Of a stretch of DNA of 64,000 bases, positions 36,745-44,829 are shown piece by piece. The stretch covers positions 1,302,001 through 1,366,000 of the forward strand of contig CP051229.1 of the NCBI GenBank assembly GCA_017792365.1. The letters run 5' to 3'. Under the pieces are notes generated by a model. The model ran no database searches. It was not told the DNA's origin and saw only the letters and a program-made list of their open reading frames with translations. How positions within the stretch are numbered: position 1 is the stretch's first letter; each line of letters opens with the position of its first letter. The stretch is from Hyphomonas sp. (GTDB lineage Bacteria > Pseudomonadota > Alphaproteobacteria > Caulobacterales > Hyphomonadaceae). Position numbers and translations under genes: made by a program.

Positions 36745-37583
36745 TCCGCCCACCTCCACATCCGTCATTCCGGGCGAAGGCGCATCAGCGCCGCAGACCC
36801 GGAACCCAGCCCTCGCAGCAACGCCACCCGCTGGGTTCCGCACTCCGTCCTCACCCTGAGCCTGTTGAACAACCTCACCCTGTGCCCGTTGGAGGACCTC
36901 ACCCTGTGCCTGTTGGAGGACCTCATCCTAAGCCTGTCGAAGGACGAGGTCCGGCCCGCCCCGCGTCTTCTCTCCTCCCCCGAACGGGGGAGGTGGCCAA
37001 AGGCCGGAGGGGGACCGCCCCAAAACTCGCCGCCGGCCTGAATGGTCAGGCCCCCTCCTGTCCGCCCCAGCTCGGGGCAGAATCCCCAACAGAAACACCC
37101 CACCCCACTCATCCCTCCAAAGCCGGGAATCCAACCTCCCACCCCGAAGCCGGCTTCTCCCTCATCGAAGTCATGGTGACGCTGATGATCGTCGGTCTAG
37201 CGTCGGCCCTCGTCGTCCTGACCGCGCCGCCGGGCGCGCCCAGCCTAGAGAAAGAAGCCGACCGCCTCGCCACGCGCCTCGCCGCCGCGCGCGACCTCGC
37301 GCTCATCGAAAACCGCACCGTCCTCATTGACCTCACCGACGAAGGCTACGCCCAGCGCATCCGCAGCTTCAACGGCTGGGTCACGCCAGCCAACACGCCC
37401 GCCCTGTCAAACTGGGAAGCAGGCACAACGGTTTCTCATCCGTCGGGCCGCCTCCCGGCAGCCATCACGTTCGACGCCATCGGCCTAACCGAACCCACCA
37501 CGCTCACACTGATCCGCGACGGCCGCACCGCCGCCATCGACATCAACGCCGCCGGCCTCGTCACCCGGGGCCCCGCGCCATGA
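36741..37583 (+). CDS. gspH: Minor pseudopilin GspH with repeat-derived 138-residue leader
   Basis: GTG 36741 overlaps the gspG stop (GTGA). The cleavage site PEAG/FSLIEVMVTLMIVGLA comes 138 codons later. The intervening codons are a second copy of the repeat composite seen in gspG, in the same frame. The body (PSLEKEADRLATRLAAARDL, ALIENRTVLIDLTDEGY, then FDAIGLTEPTTLTLI) is a typical GspH/FimT pseudopilin. No alternative ATG or GTG is near the cleavage site. The stop overlaps gspI by four bases. Confidence 0.85.
   Translation: MIRPPPHPSFRAKAHQRRRPGTQPSQQRHPLGSALRPHPEPVEQPHPVPVGGPHPVPVGGPHPKPVEGRGPARPASSLLPRTGEVAKGRRGTAPKLAAGLNGQAPSCPPQLGAESPTETPHPTHPSKAGNPTSHPEAGFSLIEVMVTLMIVGLASALVVLTAPPGAPSLEKEADRLATRLAAARDLALIENRTVLIDLTDEGYAQRIRSFNGWVTPANTPALSNWEAGTTVSHPSGRLPAAITFDAIGLTEPTTLTLIRDGRTAAIDINAAGLVTRGPAP
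36764..37137. repeat. Palindromic repeat composite inside the gspH leader
   Basis: Same order of units as in gspG: GTCATTCCGGGCGAAGGCGC, the CCGGAACCCAG/CTGGGTTCCG pair, CTCACCCTGAGCC-type repeats, CTCCCCCGAACGGGGGAG near 36975, AGGTGGCCAAAGGCCGGAGG, and a degenerate last hairpin near 37110. It is read as open frame throughout. Confidence 0.85.
36850..36946 (+). repeat. 24-bp tandem repeat, four copies
   Basis: Four adjacent units of the form CCTCACCCTGWGCCYGTTGR plus four bases. They encode PHPEPVEQ, PHPVPVGG, PHPVPVGG and PHPKPVEG within the gspH leader. The matching place in gspG has no tandem expansion. Confidence 0.8.
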
Positions 37584-37963
37584 ATCGCCCGCCTTCCCCG
37601 TCGCGCCCCGAAGCCGGCTTCTCCCTCCTCGAAGTCATCGTCGCCCTCGCCGTCTTCTCCCTTGGCGCGCTGGCCCTCCTCAACGTGCTCGGCGAGAGCA
37701 ACCGTTCACAAGCCGCAAACCACACCCGCGCCATCGCCCACATCGTTGCCGAAAACCAGCTCGTCGAAGTCATGGCGCTGCGCGAACCACCCGCCCAGGG
37801 CACAACCTCCGGCCTGACGAAACAAATGAACCGCACATGGGAATGGGAGCGAACCATCGCCCCCACCGAAGAACCCCGCATCCTCCGCATCAGCGTCACC
37901 GTCCGCGAACAGGGCCAACCCCAGACCCTCGCCGAATTCTCCAGCTTCCGTGCCGCACAATGA
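37580..37963 (+). CDS. gspI: Minor pseudopilin GspI
   Basis: 127 residues. A normal short leader of about 12 residues is followed by PEAG/FSLLEVIVALAVFSLGAL, with the conserved Glu5. The body includes ALLNVLGESNRSQAANHTRA and AENQLVEVMALREPP, typical of GspI. ATGA overlaps on both sides. It shows what leader length is normal in this operon. Confidence 0.93.
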   Translation: MNRPPSPSRPEAGFSLLEVIVALAVFSLGALALLNVLGESNRSQAANHTRAIAHIVAENQLVEVMALREPPAQGTTSGLTKQMNRTWEWERTIAPTEEPRILRISVTVREQGQPQTLAEFSSFRAAQ

Positions 37964-38565
37964 GCCAGCCCCACCCCGAAGCCGGCTTCTCCCTCATCGA
38001 GACCCTTGTCGCCCTCGCAGCGCTGTCCCTGCTCGCAGGCGCCGGCATGATGATGACCGACGTCGCCGTCTCATCCAGCAACACGATCGCAGCACGCGAT
38101 GCGGACGCCACCGACCTCCTCCGCCTGCGCGCCGCCCTGAAAGCTGACCTGTCCCAGGCCGCGCCCCGGCGCGCGCGCGACGAATCCGGCCGCAAGCCGC
38201 AGACCGCCATGCTCGGCGCCGCCGACCTCACCAGCAACGCCTTCCTCGCCCTCACCCGTCGCGGCTGGGAAAACCATACCGGCGAAGGCCGCGCCTCGCT
38301 GCAATATGTCGAGTACGCCTTCGACAACGGCGCCATCCTCCGCCGACATCGCCGCCACATCGACGGCGCCGATACCGAAACGCCGCAAACCCTCATCTCC
38401 GGCGTGCGCGACGTCAATGTCGCCTACATGCAGTACGACCAGTGGCTGACGGACTGGGCCGGCTCCGCCGCGATCCCGCTCCCCGACGCCGTCCGCCTGA
38501 ATATCACGTTCGATGACGGCGCCGAACTCTCCCAGGTCTTCCTCCTCCCGGAGGGCGCGCGATGA
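37960..38565 (+). CDS. gspJ: Minor pseudopilin GspJ
   Basis: 201 residues. The leader is MSQPHPEAG, then FSLIETLVALAALSLLAGAG. The body has LLRLRAALKADLSQAAPRRA and a C-terminal beta region (ISGVRDVNVAYMQYDQWLTD). Starts in ATGA with gspI and ends in ATGA with gspK. Part of the GspI-J-K tip complex. Confidence 0.93.
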   Translation: MSQPHPEAGFSLIETLVALAALSLLAGAGMMMTDVAVSSSNTIAARDADATDLLRLRAALKADLSQAAPRRARDESGRKPQTAMLGAADLTSNAFLALTRRGWENHTGEGRASLQYVEYAFDNGAILRRHRRHIDGADTETPQTLISGVRDVNVAYMQYDQWLTDWAGSAAIPLPDAVRLNITFDDGAELSQVFLLPEGAR

Positions 38566-39542
38566 TCAGTGGCAAGCCCTCCGACGAGCGCGGCGTCGCG
38601 CTGCTGACGGCGCTTATCGTGGTGATGGTGCTCTCGGCCATCGGCGTCGCCGCGCTCGAAACGCTCCAGCGCGGACAGCGCCTGTCGGCCAACGCCACAT
38701 CGCTCGCCCAGGCCCAGTGGTACGCGCTCGGCGCCGACAGCTTCGTCGGCATCCTCGCAGAAGACCTCTACACCAACCCGCTCGCCGGCATCGCGCTCGC
38801 CGAAGGCGAAATCGTCCAGACCCTCCCGCTCGATCAGGGCTACATGGACCTGCGCATCTCCGACGGCTCAACCTGCATCAACCTGAATTCCGTCGTGTCC
38901 GGCGCCAACGACACCTACCAGCGCAACGAAACCGGCGCCGCCCAGTTCACCGCTCTCCTCACCGCGCTGGACATCTCCGAGGTTCAGGCCCGCGAACTCA
39001 CCAATTCGCTCGTCGCATGGATCGACTCCACCGACAGCCGCGGCGGCGTCGGCGGGGACGACAATCCCTATCTATCCCAATCACCCTCATACATGACCGG
39101 TCGCGAACCGCTCGCCGAAGTCTCCGAACTGCGCGCCATCCGCGGCTTAACGCCGGACATCTACGCAGAAATCCGCCCCTTCATCTGCGCCCATCCCAAT
39201 GTCGGCCCTTCGAAGATCAACCTCAACGCCCTCACCGTAACCGACGCCCCGATCCTCGCCGCGCTGTTCGAAGGCCGCATCTCGCCCGCAACAGCCCGCC
39301 GCATCATCGAGAACCGGCCCGCTACTGGCTGGTCGGACCTCGGCCAGTTCTGGTCCAGCCGCGATGTCGCCGCCATCGGCGTTCCCGATTCCGTGATCGA
39401 ACAAGCCGAACTCACGCCCCGCTATCTCGATCTCACCGTCCACGTCACCCACCTCGATGCGCAGGCCGTCATGTCCTCCCTGCTCGTCTTCAATGGCGGA
39501 ACCTTCCGCACCGCAGCCCGCCGCTGGAGCGACGACGCATGA
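38562..39542 (+). CDS. gspK: Minor pseudopilin GspK
   Basis: 326 residues. The leader is followed by RGVALLTALIVVMVLSAIGV; the usual Phe/Met at +1 and the absence of Glu5 fit GspK. A large periplasmic domain follows with CINLNSVVSG and an SAM-like helix-hairpin region (ADVS-type REPLAEVSELRAIRGLTPDI). It caps the pseudopilus. Overlaps gspL by ATGA. Confidence 0.93.
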   Translation: MISGKPSDERGVALLTALIVVMVLSAIGVAALETLQRGQRLSANATSLAQAQWYALGADSFVGILAEDLYTNPLAGIALAEGEIVQTLPLDQGYMDLRISDGSTCINLNSVVSGANDTYQRNETGAAQFTALLTALDISEVQARELTNSLVAWIDSTDSRGGVGGDDNPYLSQSPSYMTGREPLAEVSELRAIRGLTPDIYAEIRPFICAHPNVGPSKINLNALTVTDAPILAALFEGRISPATARRIIENRPATGWSDLGQFWSSRDVAAIGVPDSVIEQAELTPRYLDLTVHVTHLDAQAVMSSLLVFNGGTFRTAARRWSDDA

Positions 39543-40578
39543 GCACGATCCGCCTCGCCTTCCATCCCCGCCCCGGCGAAGACTGGCGCTTCCAGACGGT
39601 AGAGACCGTCACCGGCAGGGATCGCACGATCCTCGTCATCCCCGGCGAACAGGCGCTCGTCCGCTGGATCGACGTCAAGGGAAAGACGCCGCAGCAAATC
39701 CGCGCCGCCGCACTGATGCAGCTCGCACCGGAGCTTGCAGAGCCACCAACCAACTGCATCGCCGCGCTCGGTGAAACCCGCGACGGCAAGCGCCAGGTCG
39801 CCATCATGGCCCGCACGACCGCCGAGGCATTCCTGAAGGCCGCAGGCGGGCTTGCCAGCATCAAACCGACCGCCATCGTCCCGGACATCTGCCTCCTCTC
39901 GCGGCCCACCGAATCCGACGCCGTGATCGTCCACACCGGCTCAGGCGAGGCGCTCGTCCGCCACGCCGACGCCGCCTTCGCCATCCAGTCGGACCTGCTG
40001 GACCTCATCCTCCCCGGCGCAACCCACGCCGAAACCACGCTGGAAGCCGAAGCCGCCCGAACCCTGCGGACCCAGCGTAGCGCTTCCCGACTTCCTGCCC
40101 GCGCTCCCGTCCCGCCCAGCGGCTGCCAGGGACCAGAAACAACCCGCCCGCATTATCGGGGCCATGGCCGCCGCCCTCATCCTCGCCATCGCCGCGCCAT
40201 GGGCGAACGCCATCCGGCTCGACATGTCCGCCCGCGCCATGGAACGCGAAGCCCAGCAGATCGCGGCGCAGGCCCTCCCGCCGCCAGCCAGATCCGCTCG
40301 CGCCCAACTCGGCACCGCCCTCCTCGCCCACACCAACGGCCGCCAGCGCATCGAAACCGCAGCCACCCTCCTCGGCGAACTCACCGCCCTGCCCGACATC
40401 GCCATCGCCCGCCTCGACGCCAGCGCCGACGCGCCGCTTGTCACCGCCAACCTCACCGCCCCGAACGCAGACAGTACAACGCCACTGCGCGAGCGCCTTG
40501 CAGCGCGCAGCTACACCGCCGAACATACCGCCAGCGACGCGCCGGGCAGGCGCGCCGCCATCGATCTCACCGTGGTAA
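39539..40578 (+). CDS. gspL: Type II secretion protein GspL (frameshifted)
   Basis: About 345 residues. The N-terminal actin-like cytoplasmic domain starts MSTIRLAFHPRPGEDW and includes PGEQALVRWIDVKGKTPQQI. The frame breaks near 40073; one extra C explains a shift to SVALPDFLPALPSRPAAARD, then the TM segment GAMAAALILAIAAPWANAIR and a ferredoxin-like periplasmic domain. A second break near 40575 would be needed to reach the TAA at 40576. It anchors GspE to the inner membrane. Confidence 0.75.
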
Positions 40579-41066
40579 ACCCGCGTCGACGGATCAAGCC
40601 CGATCGCACAACGCTGGCGCGCCTCACGCCGCGCGAACGCTGCGCTCACCGGCGCCATGCTCGTCATCGGCGGCCTGCTCGCCACCCTTCTATCTCGGCA
40701 TCAGCGGGCCTCGCCGCAATGGACAGCGCCCAAAGCCGAAACCAGCGCCGCAACAGATTCTCGCAGACGTCCCGCCGCATGGCCGCCGACCTCGCCTCGC
40801 AAAACGCACGCATCGACGCCACGCCGCTCGATGCCGCCGCCCGCGCCGCCGAAGCCAGCGCCATTGAATCCGGCCTGCGCGTGGTCGCGATCAATGAAGA
40901 AGCAGCCGGTATCCGCATGGTCGTCTCGGCGCCGAACGCGGCCGCAGCCCTTGCATGGGCCGCCGAAGCCTCAGACGCCATCGCAATGGGCGCCCGCACG
41001 CTGTCGATCCAGCCCGTGCCCGGCGCCATCGAAGCGGACATAACCTTCACCCGCGAGGCGCTGTGA
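40572..41066 (+). pseudogene. gspM: Type II secretion protein GspM (multiple frame breaks)
   Basis: Reading the pieces in order gives a normal GspM: basic TTLARLTPRER in one frame, TM ALTGAMLVIGGLLATL in the next, YLGISGPRRN in the third, then back to the first frame with RRMAADLASQNARIDATPLD and a ferredoxin-like end (LRVVAINEEAAGIRMVVSAP). At least three single-base gains (near 40641, 40690 and 40770) are implied. It is either a badly sequenced stretch or a decaying gene. The start is uncertain; GTG 40572 would overlap the gspL end. Partner of GspL. Confidence 0.65.
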
Positions 41067-41068
41067 CC

Positions 41069-42211
41069 ATGCTGCGCATTCTCGCCGTTCTCATCGGCCT
41101 GCTCGCCGTCGGCATCTGGCTGCTGCCCCTGCGCGTCGTCACAGACATGGCCAACCTCGAAGCCGCCGGCATCAGCGCCTCCGCCGTCAACGGCTCGGTC
41201 TGGAACGGCGAGATCGAAAACCTCACCATCCGGGGCGCCGCGCTGGGCGACGTCAACGTCGCGACAGACCCGCTCTCCATAATCACCGGCGCGCCGAAAC
41301 TCTCCTTCGGGTCCAGCGGCCCCGTTGCCCAGGGCGCCGTGACAGTCCGATCCACCGGTCCGCGCTTCTCCGACCTCCGCGGCCAGATCGCCCTCACACA
41401 GCTCGACCCGCAGGCGCCGTCCGGCGCCGTCGCCACGTTCATCGACGCCAGCCTCGACATATCCGCCAACGCCTGCACCGAAGCCTCCGGCCAGGCGCGC
41501 ATCGTCGGCATGGCCGCAGCGGGCATGCCCGACATGTCAGGCCCGATCTCCTGCGAACAGGGTCGCGTCCGCCTCGCGCTCACGCCAGACGGCGACCGGC
41601 CCGGACCGTCAGTCGACCTCCTCATCGACCTCACCAGCCCCGGCCAGCCGCAGCTCTTCGCACGAACCAGCGACCCCAATGTCCAGATGGCGCTCCCGGC
41701 CTACGGCATCGAGGTCATTGCCCCGGCGTTCCTCCGCGCGCTTCTCCTCTGCGGCACAGTCTTCCTCGCCGCCGCCTGCGCCAGCGGCGGACGCGCATCC
41801 GACATCCCCGGCGGCATCGAAATCTCCGGCCGCACCGTCTTCGAGACCCTGCCGCCACAGGATGTCTCCCCCAGCCAGTGCCCGCTCGTCCTCTTCTCGC
41901 GCGCCGACGAAAGCCGCCGCATCTTCGTCTCGCTCGACAATCCGCCCACGGCGCTCATCCGCATCGACGGCCAGACCCGCCAGTTCGCGCGCACCTCCGT
42001 CGCCGGCGCCGCCAGCCTCCGCCACCACGAAGAAGAGATCTACAAGGCCCCGGACGGCGCACAGCTCACCGCCAGCGTCCGGTTCTCACCCCTGTCCGAC
42101 ACGGACGCGGGCGCAGCCATCCGCGCCGCCAGCCTCGCCTACACCAGCCCGGAAGGCGAAACCGCCATCATCCCGGCGGTCGGCCTCGTCTCCTGCTCCG
42201 AAGGCGGCTGA
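41069..42211 (+). CDS. gspN: GspN fused in frame to a lipoprotein-like domain
   Basis: 380 residues; GTG 41063, overlapping the gspM stop, is an alternative start. Residues 1-215 match GspN: an N-terminal TM (LAVLIGLLAVGIWLLPLRVV) and beta-rich repeats with SAVNGSVWNGEIENLTIRG. Residues 220-380 begin FLRALLLCGTVFLAAACASG, a lipoprotein signal with lipobox, then a beta-rich domain of unknown role. A lipobox in mid-protein makes no sense for export, so two genes were probably joined by an indel near 41715. Last gene of the operon. Confidence 0.75.
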   Translation: MLRILAVLIGLLAVGIWLLPLRVVTDMANLEAAGISASAVNGSVWNGEIENLTIRGAALGDVNVATDPLSIITGAPKLSFGSSGPVAQGAVTVRSTGPRFSDLRGQIALTQLDPQAPSGAVATFIDASLDISANACTEASGQARIVGMAAAGMPDMSGPISCEQGRVRLALTPDGDRPGPSVDLLIDLTSPGQPQLFARTSDPNVQMALPAYGIEVIAPAFLRALLLCGTVFLAAACASGGRASDIPGGIEISGRTVFETLPPQDVSPSQCPLVLFSRADESRRIFVSLDNPPTALIRIDGQTRQFARTSVAGAASLRHHEEEIYKAPDGAQLTASVRFSPLSDTDAGAAIRAASLAYTSPEGETAIIPAVGLVSCSEGG

Positions 42212-42530
42212 ACGCTAGCGACCCGATCGCAGGCGATTCTATCCAACACCCTCGCTGAGACGGCAAAATCCCTGTTCGCGCGCCAAATGAATTTTGCCCG
42301 GCGCCCCTCTCAACCCGGGACCAGAACGCCAAACTGTTCCGTACCCAAACGCCTTAATCGTCCGTCCACGGAGCACACTTCGCGTACGCAATACTTGAAA
42401 AACCGACGATCGGCGGGCCTCGCGAACAAAGCACTGGTCAAATTGTGCATCGCAATATGCTAATGCATAGCTAGGCTTTGGTCCACGAATACCCAGGACA
42501 AATACTGAAACGAATACTTCTCGTGACAAA

Positions 42531-42570
42531 CTGTCATGCAACTGTCATAAAACTGATATGAAACTGTCAT
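42531..42570 (+). promoter_or_regulatory. Pho box, four half-sites, overlapping the TonB-like start codon
   Basis: CTGTCAT at 42531, 42542 and 42564, and CTGATAT at 42553, stand at exact 11-base intervals with A-rich 4-base spacers (GCAA, AAAA, GAAA). This is the PhoB-box consensus. The last half-site begins six bases after the annotated ATG (42558). The stretch 42212-42530 holds no gene that I can support. Confidence 0.8.
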
Positions 42571-42959
42571 ACGCACTCCTTGGCCTAGCAGTGGCGAGCG
42601 TGACGCCGACCGCTGCGGCTTATCAGACCGACGTCGCTGCAATCACCGGCAAGAGCGTGCCATTCGCCGTCGAAATCGACGCCAGCCACCAGCCCGCATC
42701 GCTCACCGAAGTCGCCTATCCGCAGGCGGCGGGCGTTCGCCAGATCAACGGCGATTGCGATGTCCGCTTCGACGTCGCCGAGACCGGCGCCACGCAGGAT
42801 GTCCAGGTCACGCGCTGCTCATCCGAGCTCTTCCGCGCCGAAGCCCAGCGCATCGCCGAAGGCATGCGCTACGACAAGGCCGCCGCAAATGTCAGCGCCC
42901 GCATCAGCTGGACGATCGCGCCAGCCGAAGCGGTCGTCGCGACAGCCAGCCTGCAATAG
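42558..42959 (+). CDS. Small TonB C-terminal-like periplasmic protein
   Basis: 133 residues with a signal peptide ending TAAA/Y (about residue 21). The rest resembles a TonB C-terminal domain: GDCDVRFDVAETGATQDVQV, then CSSELFRAEAQRIAEGMRYD and a final strand SARISWTI. It lacks the N-terminal TM anchor and Pro-rich spacer of a full TonB, so it may be a soluble TonB-like partner. The Pho box over its start points to phosphate control. It follows the gsp operon in the same direction. Confidence 0.7.
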   Translation: MKLSYALLGLAVASVTPTAAAYQTDVAAITGKSVPFAVEIDASHQPASLTEVAYPQAAGVRQINGDCDVRFDVAETGATQDVQVTRCSSELFRAEAQRIAEGMRYDKAAANVSARISWTIAPAEAVVATASLQ

Positions 42960-43000
42960 GTCCTGTCCCCCAAACCCGGGGCCTTCAGGCAGGGCGCATG

Positions 43001-43034
43001 AACGGCGTTCGCTGCCAGGCGGACGCCGTTCTTG
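43001..43034. terminator. Hairpin between convergent genes
   Basis: GAACGGCGT and ACGCCGTTC are separated by about 14 bases and followed by TTGT on the plus strand. Its position between the TonB-like gene and the convergent ABC operon fits a terminator, but the U-tract is weak. Confidence 0.5.
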
Positions 43035-43050
43035 TATCCGGCGCTGACGA

Positions 43051-43830
43051 TCAGGCCCGCGGCAGGCTCTCCCACGGCAACAGCCATGTCCGCCCATCCG
43101 CCTCGCCGCGCAGCGCCCGCACCCGATAGACTTCGGCCAGCCGCTCATCGGACAGCACGTCGACCGGCGCGCCGTCGCAAATCGCCCGCCCCATATTCAT
43201 CAGCACCAGCCGGTCCATGAACCGCGCCGCAAGCGACAGGTCATGCAGAACCACCAGCACCCCCCGCCCCGCGTCCGCCAGCCCGCGCAGGATTTCCATC
43301 ACCTGCAGCTGGTGCAGCGGGTCCAGCGCGGTCGTCGGCTCATCCGCCATCATCACCGGCGCCTCGACAGCCAGCGCCCGCGCCAGCAACACCCGCGTCC
43401 GCTCGCCCCCTGACAGGACCTGAACCGGACGATCGACCAGATACGTCGCCTCGACCTGCTCCAGGGCCCGATCGACCGCCGCATGATCCTTCGCAGTCGC
43501 GCCGCCAAGGCCCGACTGGTGCGGATATCGGCCCAGCATCACCACATCGCGCGCGCGCAGCCGCCACTCCACGCGCCGGTCCTGCGGCAGGAAGCTCACA
43601 GCCCGCGCCCGCTCCGGCCCGGTCATCGAGAACAGGTCGCGCCCGTCCAGCAGCACCTCGCCGCCGGCCCGCTCCCGCAGGCCCAGCATGGCGCGCATCA
43701 GCGTCGACTTCCCCGCCCCGTTCGGCCCGATCAGCCCGACCAGCTCGCCCGGCGCAACCTGCAACGAGACGTCGTCGACGATCTTCCACCCGCCAAGTTC
43801 GACGGTGATATGCCGCGACTCGAGTTTCAC
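43051..43830 (-). CDS. ABC transporter ATPase (BtuD/HmuV type)
   Basis: 259 residues from GTG 43830, with GGAGG upstream and overlapping the permease stop (GTGA). Walker A is GPNGAGKST, the signature is VLSGGERTR, Walker B is VMMADEPTTALD, and the switch His is in VLHDLS. It energises import of iron-siderophore, heme or cobalamin with the neighbouring FecCD permease. Confidence 0.9.
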   Translation of the reverse strand: MKLESRHITVELGGWKIVDDVSLQVAPGELVGLIGPNGAGKSTLMRAMLGLRERAGGEVLLDGRDLFSMTGPERARAVSFLPQDRRVEWRLRARDVVMLGRYPHQSGLGGATAKDHAAVDRALEQVEATYLVDRPVQVLSGGERTRVLLARALAVEAPVMMADEPTTALDPLHQLQVMEILRGLADAGRGVLVVLHDLSLAARFMDRLVLMNMGRAICDGAPVDVLSDERLAEVYRVRALRGEADGRTWLLPWESLPRA

Positions 43831-44828
43831 GCCTCCAGCTCCGCCCGCGCCCGCAACACCAGCGAGAGGAAGAACGGCGCACCGATCAGCGCCGTCACCA
43901 CGCCCAGCCGCAGCTCGGCCCCCACCATCACCAGCCGCACGAAGATGTCTGCCGCAACCAGCAGCAGCGCGCCCCCCAACCCGCTCGCAAGCAACAACCG
44001 GCTGGGCCTGTGCCCCACATACGGCCGCAGGATGTGCGGCACGACCAGCCCGACAAACCCGATCACCCCCGCCACAGCCGTCGCCGCGCCCACCCCGACC
44101 GCCGCGCCAAGAACGATCATCCACCGCACACGCGCGAGGTTCACCCCAAGGCTCGCCGCCGAATCCTCGCCCAGCGTCAGCGCATCCAGCGACCGCGCCG
44201 ACCACGCAATCAGCGCCCATCCAAACACCATGAACGGCGCCGCCAGCGCGACATGATCCATCGACCGGTCCGTCACCGACCCCAGAAGCCAGAAGATGAT
44301 CTCCACCGCCGCAAACGGATTGGGCGACAGGTTCAGCGCCAGCGATGTCAGCGCGCCCGCCAGCGACGAGATCGCGACACCCGCCAGCACCAGTGTCAGC
44401 ACGCCGCCGCGCCCCGCCAGCCATTGCAGCAACACAACGCAGACCAGCCCGCCCGCAATCGCCATCACCGGCAGCGCCAGTGCAAACATCGCCGACAGCC
44501 CGGTATAAATCGCCAGCACAGCCCCCAGCGCCGAAGTCGAGGACACCCCCACCACGCCGGGATCAGCCAGGGGATTGCGCAGAAAGCCCTGCAGCGCCGC
44601 CCCCGTCAGGCCCAGCGTGAAGCCGATCATCGCCGCCAGGATCGTCCGCGGCAGCCGGATCTCCCTCACGATCATCCACGCCACATCGCCATCGCCGCGC
44701 GCAAACAGGTTGAACAGCTCGAATGTGCCAGCCGCCGCGGGGCCAACCATCATCGAACCCGCCAGCGCCGCGCAAAGCGCAACAACCAGTCCGCTCACCA
44801 GCAGGGGATAGGAAACCGTCCGCGCCAT
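43827..44828 (-). CDS. FecCD-family ABC permease
   Basis: 333 residues from ATG 44828, one base after the stop of the binding-protein gene. About ten TM helices are present, with the family motifs RLPRTILAAMIGFTLGLTGA, ALQGFLRNPLADPGVVGVSS and GVIGFVGLVVPHILRPYVGH. It forms the membrane channel of the importer. Confidence 0.92.
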   Translation of the reverse strand: MARTVSYPLLVSGLVVALCAALAGSMMVGPAAAGTFELFNLFARGDGDVAWMIVREIRLPRTILAAMIGFTLGLTGAALQGFLRNPLADPGVVGVSSTSALGAVLAIYTGLSAMFALALPVMAIAGGLVCVVLLQWLAGRGGVLTLVLAGVAISSLAGALTSLALNLSPNPFAAVEIIFWLLGSVTDRSMDHVALAAPFMVFGWALIAWSARSLDALTLGEDSAASLGVNLARVRWMIVLGAAVGVGAATAVAGVIGFVGLVVPHILRPYVGHRPSRLLLASGLGGALLLVAADIFVRLVMVGAELRLGVVTALIGAPFFLSLVLRARAELEA

Positions 44829-44829
44829 C

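Noticed and set aside
35954-37137. Repeats in the gsp operon as a possible CRISPR array
   Set aside because: The units differ in length and sequence, are themselves palindromic, and lack regular unique spacers. There are no cas genes.
35931-37583. One 550-residue open frame spanning gspG and gspH
   Set aside because: It exists only because gspG has a frame break near 36553. The pseudopilin G C-terminal signature continues in another frame to a stop at 36744, and two separate prepilin cleavage sites are present.
42239-42541. Minus-strand open frame of 100 codons before the TonB-like gene
   Set aside because: No ribosome site and no recognisable pattern, and its start overlaps the Pho box. 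Treated as non-coding.
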